DNA of 64,000 bases, from assembly GCA_021442155.1 (NCBI GenBank), contig CM038221.1, positions 78,198,494 through 78,262,493 on the forward strand. The letters run 5' to 3'. The notes beneath the pieces are model-generated. The model had not been told where the DNA came from, ran no database searches, and saw only the letters and a list, made by a program, of their open reading frames with translations. This stretch comes from Cymbidium sinense. Its lineage: Eukaryota > Streptophyta > Magnoliopsida > Asparagales > Orchidaceae. Positions 56,075-64,000 of the stretch are shown in pieces (the stretch's first letter is position 1; every line of letters starts with the position of its first letter). The position numbers and the translations under genes are program-made.

Positions 56075-57028
56075 TCACCTTTCAGCTTCTTTGAAAACAA
56101 GCCTAAGAAGATAGAATTCCATTAAAAGATTAATATTGAATTGATCATCATACCAAACCCATAATTTAGAGGCAATAGCTCCATTAACAAAGACATGATT
56201 CACCTCCTCAATGTGATACCAACAATAGCATTTAGAGGGTAAGTGAAATCCTTTTCTCCACATAAGAGCGTCCACATGTATGAAGTTTTTTAGAATTCTC
56301 CAAGTAAGGATTGAAGAAGAGATAGGTATAGTGTTATTCCAAAGTTTAAAAAATACATTAGAGAAGTCCTGAGTTCCTTTAATATGAAACCAAATATCTT
56401 TAAGATTAAAATCTCCATTGTGAGAGAGCTTAAAGAGGATTTGATCAGGCTTGTTAGAATTGATATATATGTTGGTGAGATTATGTATAAAAGGAATATG
56501 AATGTAGTCAATAAGCATGATATCATTCCAATTGTTATTCAACCAGAAGGAGCTGACTTTAACATCAGCAATGGAATGAGTAGTTAATAAATTATCAATG
56601 GAACCATTGCCAGTCCAGTTATCTTGCCAAAAGAAGGAAGAGCTAGAGTTAACCCCCCAAGAAATAAGGGATTTAGCTTCCCATTTGATGTTACAATGTA
56701 TTTTCCATATATGTGAGTTTCCCACTTTATAAGGACATATGAGAGGATGCTTGCCCTGGCAGTATTTGATAGTAATAAATTTTGCCCAAAGACTATTCTT
56801 GCTTCTAAAGTTCCACCAAAGTTTATGGGAGAATGCAGTAATAGTTTCACCGATTATCTTACAACCCAGGCCACCTTCAACAAGGGTGCCACAACTTTTA
56901 AACAAAGAAGTCCAATGCATCCTTTTAGAAGAGTTGTTAGACCCCCAAAAAAATTTATTAAGGAGGTGTTTGATTCTATTAATGGTAGAATTAGTAGGGA
57001 CAATGGTTTGAATAAGATATAAAGTCAC
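56075..57028 (-). pseudogene. LINE ORF2 C-terminal part with zf-RVT domain
   Basis: The longest open frame in the window, 317 codons. It opens with the region after RT (INRIKHLLNKFFWGSNNSSK and WTSLFKSCGTLVEGGLGCK), continues with the AFSHKLWWNF and SHIWK segments usual in plant L1 ORF2, and ends with the zf-RVT zinc-binding motif: ALMWRKGFHLPSKCYCWYH followed by EEVNHVFV. Ser, Trp and Cys positions agree with the family. It lacks the RT it would be fused to in one frame, because stops and frame changes separate it from 57,122. It is a fragment of a dead ORF2, not a gene by itself. Confidence 0.9.
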
Positions 57029-57119
57029 TTTTGAGCAAAGTCTACCACCAAAAGAGAGTAAATGAAATTCCCAAACAGAAATTTTATTTGATATTTTTTG
57101 GATAAGTTCATCAAAGAGA

Positions 57120-57900
57120 AGTCATCTTTTTTGACCTTTATAAAGAGAAGCACCAAGATATTTAATGGGGAGGTGATGTTGTTGAAAATTGGTGATTCTC
57201 AAGATTTGGTCAATTTTGTTACTAGAAATTTTAGATGAAGAAAAGAAGCAACTTTTGCCTTCATTAATAGAAAGACCACTTTCCTTCCCAAATTTCACTA
57301 ACAATTTCATTATTTTTTTTGATGTGATGAATGGAAGCATTGGAAAAATGATGAAGTCATCAAGAAACTCAAATGAGAGATAGGGATGCCACCCGTGGAT
57401 TTAAAAGTACATGCTAGGATTATTGTTGAATAAGTCATTCCTAAAGATATTCCACTCTAATGATAAAAGAGAAGGAGACAATGGGTCTATTTGTCTCAAT
57501 CCATGGGATGAGGGGAAGAAACCTAAGGCCTCTCCATTTAAAATGATAGAAAACCAACCATTAGTAATACAATTTTTAATATGAAATATGAATTTTTCAG
57601 AAAACCCAAACAATTTAAGAATTTGAAGGAGGAATTTACAAGAAATATTGTCAAATGCTTTAGAAATGTCTAATTTAAAAAGGATATTGCCACCTCTGTT
57701 GGGGGGCATCCAAGTCATGAATTAGCTCTTGGGCTAGAAGAATATTATCGGATATAGCTCTACCTCTGACAAAGCCAGTTTGATTGGATGAAATAATTTT
57801 TTGAAGCAAAGGAGTAAGTCTATTGGAAAGTAATTTAGCAATAAGTTTTTGAAAGAAGGTGCAAAGACTGATAGGTCTAGTGTCACCCCAAAGATTCAAT
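57120..57900 (-). pseudogene. LINE ORF2 reverse transcriptase
   Basis: Minus strand, three frames. RPISLCTFFQKLIAKLLSNR with QTGFVRGRAISDNILLAQEL (57,740-57,890), then ILFKLDISKAFDNIS (motif A, first catalytic Asp kept) and SHGLRQIDPLSP (57,480-57,520), where the usual R-Q-G-D has Ile for Gly. ISHLSFLDDFIIF at about 57,345-57,385 is motif C, FADD with Ala replaced by Leu, both Asp kept. The thumb region NEGKSCFFSS and KYLGASLYKG ends at 57,122. The order is that of L1-type non-LTR reverse transcriptase. Frame changes rule out activity. Confidence 0.9.
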
Positions 57901-58313
57901 TGTCAATTTTGGTATAATGGCAAGAGAAATATCTAGGTATAATTGCCCATTAAAGAAGTCAATGACCGCTTCAACTAAGTCTTATTTAATAATAATCCAA
58001 CAATGTTGAAAGAAATGAGTAGTATAACCCTTCATGTTATTAACAATAATGCTAATCATCTCTTAGGAATCATAGTAAGTAAATGGTTTTCTTCACTGGA
58101 AATAAATGAGGGAATCAAATGAGTGTTGGAGATAGCATCTAAAGTATGGTTCTTATTTAGTAAATTTTTGAAATGATTAATAATAGATTCTTTAATTTCA
58201 TTATTGTCAGTGACCTAGTTGCCATTGGTACTTTTAATTTTCTATATGTAATTTAATGCTCTCTTTTTTTGACAAAGAGCATGAAAGTATCTATTTTGTC
58301 CCCATCAATGTGT
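57901..58313 (-). pseudogene. LINE ORF2 between endonuclease and RT
   Basis: Decayed coding sequence with no firm motif. It fills the space between the linker segment at 58,314-58,592 and the first RT motifs. Confidence 0.5.
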
Positions 58314-59000
58314 TTACTTTAGCCTTTTGCCACCAGAAGTTTCTTCCATATTTTGATAGGTAACAAGGTTATCTTTGGCTTCATTTAAATCCTTCAATTT
58401 AGAAGAATCAGTTAAAACAACATTTTCAAGATTGCATACCAATTGTTCCATGTTTTTGATGTTAGCAAAAAGGTTTTTAAAGCGATGTTTGTTCCACCAA
58501 ACAAGGTTTTGCTTGAGTCTTTTAAGTTTAAACCGAGAGGTATCATACCCTTGACATTGTTGTGGTGGAGGCGATCCAGTTAGTGGTGACAATATATATT
58601 CTAAAATCTAGATGTAGAATGGGAGGTCTTTGGGTTTTAATAGAGATCAAGAGAGCATGGTCAATTTAGTTAAATGTTAATATGCCATTGATTAATTATG
58701 GAGTTAAAGAGAGTTCTATTTAGCCATTGCTATCATTGCCAAAGTATTCGATCAATAGATTTGAAAAGGTTACAATAAGAATCTTATTGAAAAATTTTCA
58801 TATATGCATTTGGAAAATGTTCTTTCCAAAGAGAAGAGGATGGTTAAAATCACCCAGACCAACCAAGGTTTATTTGGCATGGATCTTAAATTGTCAATGG
58901 ATGCTTATATTACAAGATGCATACAAAAGGAGTTTAGAGTAGAATAAGCACCCAAAAGAAATGTTAACATTGACCAAATTGAAGATCATCAAAGATACTT
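58314..59000 (-). pseudogene. LINE ORF2 endonuclease (AP-type) end and linker
   Basis: The linker after the endonuclease is clear at 58,314-58,592: KLKRLKQNLVWWNKHRFKNL, the usual L1 text LKxWNKxxFGNI. At 58,843-58,854 the minus strand encodes GDFN within LVGLGDFNHPLLFGK, the conserved G-D-F-N of apurinic-endonuclease-like LINE nucleases that nick the target. The N-terminal catalytic residues beyond 59,000 are not readable. Confidence 0.75.
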
Positions 59001-60605
59001 GGAGTTATTAAAAACAGGATCTTATTACTAATATGGCAAAAGAAGTTAAAAGCCAAAATTTTAGCCACATGATTGATCTTAGAGGTATTAGAGGTTCAAT
59101 AATATGTGTGATATTATTATGCGACAAGGTTTTATTGGATTGGATGAGTTAATTTAATATTCAAATAATGCATTAACATAAAGGCAATCAAATTGATAAA
59201 AGCAAAGAAAGTGTTTGTAAAGCATAGATAAGGAAGAGCTACTTGTTTATGAGATGAGGATGAATCTGAGCATTAGAGTTATTAGTCATTTTTCTTTAAG
59301 TGATTTCTTTTTTTAATAGTTTGAAAATGGTCATTATTGTCCAAAGAGTCTCCATGAGATTGGGTTATTTGAAATAGGGTTAGGAGTCAACATTTTATGG
59401 TGACTTTTTCAATTTGATCCATGAAAGAATGATTGGGTTGTATGTCAATAGAATAAGAGAAATTGAATTTGGTGTTAAGAGAGATATATTGAAGCATCAA
59501 GAAATTTGAGGATCATTTGAGGTATTGTTTTGGTTCTCCTGATTTGATTTTCCTCCTCATGTTAAGATTGAAAGTGATATGAGTAGGCATTGTCTTTCAA
59601 ATTATTATGAAAGAATAATAGGTATCAATCCATCATTGAGCCTTAGGTCAATTAATCTTCTTATCTACATCATAAAATCTTTTGATTAGCATCATTGACA
59701 TTTTATTGACAAATTTGTGGTTCCTTGTATAAATAAATTTCCTTTTAGAGTAACTTAAGGCACATAATATTTGATTTATTTGAGATTATTGGCCTCATTA
59801 ATTTTTTTTGAGATGCTTAACATAAAACATTATAAATATTGCCCATGGATTTTGATTGAAAACATAGAAAATTCAATTCAATTTTTTTGATTTATAACCA
59901 TACTTTTGAATAAATTCTTTAGGATGTTTTTTGATATCAATTTCTACTAAAATAAAATGTGATGGTGAGACTTATAGCATGGAATCAATTTGAAGAAAGA
60001 AAACTTGAAAAAAAATTGAGTTTTAATGAATTGATATTAGAAGAGCCAACCAAACCAAGAATTTGATTTTCCTTTATATAAAAAAGAAGTCCATTTTAGA
60101 AGACGATTTGAATTGAAAATGACATAAGTCTAGAAAAATGAATAATCTAGGTCATTATTATTGCTGAATTAGACATGCCTTTCAATCAAATAGAAATTTT
60201 CAAATTATGAAAAAATGAGTGAATTTTATGATTTGTGAGAATGAAAATTTACCAACTAAGTGAATTTATAGGGCTTACCCAACAATTCAACCTCCTTATC
60301 GAATATGATCATTGAATCCAGAAAAGAAGTCAATACTAAATTCACAAAAGCATTAGATGAAAAGTCCTAGAGCATCTTAAAGGATTTAACCACATTCAAG
60401 TTCTAGGCATTTGAATCCAAGAGCTTGAAATTGATGAAAATTGCTTGAGCCATTCATGTGGATAGAGGAACAATCCATGAAAATATGGAGCATCATGTGG
60501 ATCCAGCAACAATCATTAGAGAATCTTGAGAATGGTCTTGAAAGGAAAATCAAAGGAAAGAATGATAAGGAGAACTTAGAAAGAGACACATCTATGTAAA
60601 TCATC
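59001..60605 (-). pseudogene. LINE 5' part: probable ORF1 (DUF4283-like) and leader
   Basis: Minus-strand fragments LVGKFSFSQI (about 60,230-60,260) and ILVEIDIKKHPKEFI (about 59,925-59,970) resemble the start and the later VxVEVDxxKPLP segment of the DUF4283/zinc-knuckle ORF1 of plant L1 elements. The zinc knuckle itself is not seen. From 60,370 to 60,605 lies the probable 5' leader. Placement inside the element supports the call more than the motifs do. Confidence 0.45.
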
Positions 60606-60606
60606 A

Positions 60607-60629
60607 AATATCTCAATTCTATTTCTATT
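60607..60629. repeat. Target-site duplication of the 6.5-kb LINE, right copy
   Basis: Same as 54,043-54,059 with attcta inserted after aatatctca, probably by later duplication of attct. Confidence 0.7.
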
Positions 60630-61800
60630 AATCTTCAATTGATATAATAAATAATATTCTCTTTGCTTTCTTCATTGTGTTGTCCCAATAATTCCCTGAG
60701 AGACTCTTCTAATACAACTGTGTATAGAATGAGGGGCTTCCCACGAATAGATGCTGTCAGGATTGGTGGATTTAATAAGTAGCTTTTAATGCTTTTGAAG
60801 GCTTCTTAGCACTCATTGTCCCATTTGAATGGAGCATCCTTCTTCATCAACTTTGCAAATGGTTGATAGCATCCTGATAGGTTTGATATAAATTGACGGA
60901 TGAATGCAAGCTATCCTTGTAAAGAATGGAGCTGACATAAACTCTACGGTTGAGGAATCTCCATAATTACCTTGATTTTTGTAGGATCAATTTCAATACC
61001 TCTGTGACTTACAATGTACCCTAGGAATTTTCTAGAGGATACCCCGAATGCATATTTAGAGGATTCATCTTGAGATCATATTTCCTGATTCTCTCTAATA
61101 CAATTCTCAAGTCTTTGAAGTGGTTTTCACGGTTTAAGCTCTTCACCACCATATCGTCAGCATAACATTCCACCTTCTGGTGGATCAACTCATCTAAAAT
61201 ATGTGTCATGGTTCTTTGGTATGTAGCTCTAGCATTTTTCAAACCAAAGGGCATGACTATATAGGAATAGATACTAAGTATTGCGATGTATATTTTTTTA
61301 TCTTGGTGTCATCTTGATTTTTGATTATATCCGATCATCCATGAATGTGAACATGTCATAGTTGAAAGTGTTGTCCACTAGTAGTTTTGATATTGGAAGC
61401 AGAAAGTCATCTTTTAGGCACACCTTATTTATGTCCCGAAAGTCAATGTAGAGATAGATTTGGCCGTTCTTCTTCCTAATTGGGATAATGTTGGCTATTC
61501 AATATGCATACTTCTCCTCCCAGATGAAGCCTACTTCGATCAGCTTCTTAGTTTATGTAATTACCTGCTTTTCGATCTCCAATCTCATTCTCCTAGGAGC
61601 TTGCTTAACAGGCATCACATCTAGTTTAATAGCAAGTTTATGAACTGCTACATCAGGGGATAAGCCCGATATTTCAGAATATGTCAAGGCAAAGCAATCA
61701 CTAAATTCACAAAGCAGCATTTTAGATCTTCAACTTTCTCAGTAGAAGGGGCAAGAAAGTTGGATGGGGATCATCCGACTCTAGGTTGATTTCTTTGAGT
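60630..61800 (-). pseudogene. Reverse transcriptase, Tat-like copy 3, 5' part
   Basis: An open stretch at 61,021-61,254 reads MPFGLKNARATYQRTMTHIL, then VECYADDMVVKSLN with catalytic YADD at 61,153-61,164, then LRIVLERIRKYDLKMNPLN. These are the core Ty3/gypsy RT motifs and closely match the left-arm copy (VECYIDDLVVK). The fingers region, with a DIxRxxxF-like segment, lies at 61,430-61,600. The gene is cut by the LINE at 60,606 and has stops elsewhere. It is the best-preserved RT in the window. Confidence 0.9.
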
Positions 61801-62799
61801 TCATCCATAGTATTTTGTCCACCATCTTGAGTTCTTAGTGCGGGCTTGGCCTACTTCTTCATCATTTGTGAGAAGAATTTCATGGAGATCATCTTCTTCA
61901 TCACTATTAGTTTCGATCTCAGCTTCTATTATATTATAACAAGCTTTATTTTGATGAGATTTGTGGATGAACCCAAGACCTTTAGTGATAAACTTATCAC
62001 TTCTTTGTGATGCTTGAGGACTTCTTTGGCTCCATATCTTGTTAAAGATTTGAGTTCTATTTTTAGTAGTTCTAATATAAATTCCAAGGTTATGCATCAT
62101 TCTTCGTAATTTTTTATGGATAGTATATTGGTATTCTTGTTGGCACTATCTCATCATAATTTTCATGTTGAGTAGGTGATCAAAATGTGAGGTGAGACTC
62201 TTTGATTTATAAAATAGAGTTTTTGTTTTCACTCTCAGCTGGCACATAGAATGTTATCAATTCTTCAATATTATGAACCTCCGGTGGAGTAATTTCTTTG
62301 AAAGTTGAGGGATGGGTATAATTTTGAAAAGTCTTGATTCTCAATGAGCTATCCATCTTGATGCACCCTGAACTCTATTTTTTATAAGTAGATTCAAAAT
62401 CATAGCAATCAAATCACTTATTTCATACTACTTTGCCTTTCTTGAAAGCTTATAAGTTTATAAGTTCCCTTAGGTTTGACATATCTTCTTCTTCTTCTCA
62501 CTTCCCAAATGAGGATTTTCTTGATTTATGTAGAATCAAGTGCTTTAGGGAGAGTTCACTTCTTCCTCTTTGCTTATGCTCTTTCACTTTATGAAATTAC
62601 TTTTAGTTCAGAAGTGGATACTCGCTTCAAGAGACTCTGTTGGCTTAGGCTCTTAAGGAATGAAATATTTTGCATCTTCATAAATCTTTGCTTCATTAAT
62701 GAAGAATGGTTGTAGGTTACCAGTAATTTTGAATTATTCTCCTTCTTTTAGGTACTTCATACACTGATGCATAGTTGATGGGACCATGCCATACTTCGC
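61801..62799 (-). pseudogene. Pol spacer between protease and RT, copy 3
   Basis: An open piece at 61,801-62,100 contains GLGFIHKSHQNKACYNIIEA and ETNSDEEDDLHEILL, an acidic segment at the same place as in copies 1 and 2. No known domain. An open frame on the other strand (62,476-62,715) is a shadow. Confidence 0.55.
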
Positions 62800-63235
62800 A
62801 TGAGCCAAGAGAGCTCTAAATGATGTATCACATCGATTACATGAAACTTCTATATATAAATCCAAACTTGAGTGGAGAATAAGAACCGAGTTTTCTACCC
62901 TTTTCATTGAAATCCATGAACCATCAACTTATCTCTCCCAAGATGTTGGATATCAAGTGATAATCTTCTTAATACTTTTATACTCATAAGATTAATAGAA
63001 GAACCTGGATCAATCAATATTTGACTGATTAAGATGACATCACTCTCTGCAGTAACATAAAGAGGATGGTTATGATTCATTGTCCCCCACATAAGATCTT
63101 CCTCAAAAAATGTGATTACTAGGAGATCTTGAGTTTGCAATGCTTCAGTCATGCATTTTTCAGCAAAGTAAGCTTCATAACTCTGGATCTTTGAGAGCTG
63201 TATCAAAGTTTCGAGGTCTTTTCATCAAGAGAGCC
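62800..63235 (-). pseudogene. Retropepsin, Tat-like copy 3
   Basis: Open at 62,904-63,206. Contains EEDLMWGTMNHNHPLYVTAE, then ILIDPGSSINLMSIKVLRRL with the D-P-G-S-S active site (62,997-63,011), typical of Tat-lineage proteases that have Pro after the catalytic Asp. GRDKLMVHGFQ follows. This is the only copy of the three in the window with the active site intact. Confidence 0.85.
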
Positions 63236-64000
63236 TCATACACAAATTGTGCGGATCTTTCTCGGTGATAGAATATTATAATCTATCTTTTCGCTTAATT
63301 TAGGCTTTATTCTAGGATTTTTGGGAATGATATCTTCATTGACTTCAATTTTTTTGCCTTTGTCTTTATTTACATTTTCCTTCTTTGATGAAGGTGGTAA
63401 GACTTTACCACTTCTCAACTGAACTTGAATCACCTTATCTTGCTCGATTCTTGAAGAGGTAGTTTCTTCAAATTCACTTCTTATTTTGGAGATTGGCCAA
63501 AAAAGGCTAGACTCATTTTCAACTTCATATTTTCATATGATGATATCGATGAGTCGACTCTTCTCCATCAGAAAACATAGATCTTCATCTAACTATTATA
63601 TCTTGTTGAGTCATTAAACAAAATTAGATGTTAACTCTTCAGCTCTTCTTGCTTTCTAATAAGAATTTTGATGGGTTGGTCAGTCTGTTGACTACCTTGT
63701 CATTTTGGAACGATGTTGAATAACATCGATATCACATAAATGATTACATGTCTCTACTGGACAAGATTCACCATTATCTTTTTCATCCAATTCGGCAATG
63801 CGAAGTTTAGGCATAAAGTCTGCAAATGGTTGTCTTTCTTGGTGATACTTCTAAATTGTTAATAATCTTTTGAGTTATAGTTCTCTTCTTGATCTTCTTT
63901 TCTTAGCCCTTCTTTGATTTATGAGGCTTTTAGTAGCTCTCATGTGATGAAGTAGCCTTATCAAAATGTCCGAAGCCCAAATACTTGGTTTAGGCATCTC
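63236..64000 (-). pseudogene. Gag-protease linker, copy 3, running off the window
   Basis: An open piece at 63,236-63,433 begins MIQVQLRSGKVLPP, a frequent phrase between gag and protease in plant Ty3/gypsy elements, then Lys-rich text. 63,434-64,000 is decayed; DEKDNGESCPVETCNHLCD-like residues near 63,720-63,790 are Cys-rich but do not fit a standard knuckle. Gag proper would lie beyond the right edge. Confidence 0.65.

Larger units (their letters stand above)
54060..60606 (-). mobile_element. Near full-length L1-type LINE inserted in the third RT
   Basis: A 6.5-kb minus-strand element with a short poly-T at its left end (the 3' poly-A, at 54,058-54,063) preceded by the aataaaattcccct-type 3' end. 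In order from its 5' end come a weak ORF1 region, endonuclease, RT and the zf-RVT C-terminus. Flanking direct repeats (54,043-54,059 and 60,607-60,629) and the continuous gypsy RT on either side define the insertion. The length is that of a complete plant L1. Stops throughout show it is old. Confidence 0.85.

Noticed and set aside
56384..57022. Several plus-strand frames of 67-91 codons over the LINE
   Set aside because: Shadows of LINE ORF2, which is clearly on the minus strand.

Overview
This window is plant nuclear DNA made almost entirely of old, nested retrotransposons. I found no convincing intact host gene, no tRNA or rRNA gene and no CRISPR array. The sequence is AT-rich. Every recognisable coding region belongs to a Ty3/gypsy LTR retrotransposon, to an L1-type LINE, or to accessory proteins carried by plant retroelements (plant mobile domain, PMD; 'putative plant transposon protein', PTPP). 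All are broken by stops, frameshifts or deletions. Long intact plant genes are absent and the retroelement types are angiosperm ones. A large-genome, non-grass monocot is my guess, but the sequence does not prove it.

Layout. 1-2,100: T/G-rich non-coding DNA built around ggtca/tgacc words. 2,680-3,770 (minus): remnant of one Ty3/gypsy element (RT, protease, gag zinc knuckle). 4,110-42,610: a very large degenerate inverted repeat. Its left arm (minus, 4,110-20,663) and right arm (plus, 20,806-42,610) each carry the same element in the order gag - protease - RT - RNase H - integrase - short tandem repeats - PMD gene - minisatellites - antisense PTPP gene. The dual-type RNase H, the CX2HX4HX4C gag knuckle and the long 3' region with accessory ORFs and tandem repeats point to the Tat lineage of Ty3/gypsy. 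The arms meet head to head across a spacer of about 140 bp that holds a stray gag fragment.

The arms have decayed differently. The right arm has lost RT (junction near 25,960-26,040) and carries a foreign block of about 5.8 kb (29,460-35,225). The left arm has lost the protease active site and the best-conserved PMD motif, and has gained a 300-bp LINE tail with a perfect target-site duplication, whose empty site is still visible in the right arm. The end segment is duplicated in the right arm and followed by a further, inverted copy (43,060-45,060).

45,130-51,860: non-coding DNA with several tandem repeats (262, 92, about 330 and about 161 bp) and a purine tract. 51,860-64,000 (minus): a third, related gag-pol copy running off the right edge. 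Its RT is interrupted by a near full-length 6.5-kb LINE (about 54,060-60,606) with a recognisable target-site duplication.

The most unusual features are the size of the inverted repeat, the pairing of a sense PMD gene and an antisense PTPP gene in one retroelement family, and the 74-bp minisatellite built of short GCACC-GAGG-GC dyads that flanks the PTPP gene in every copy.
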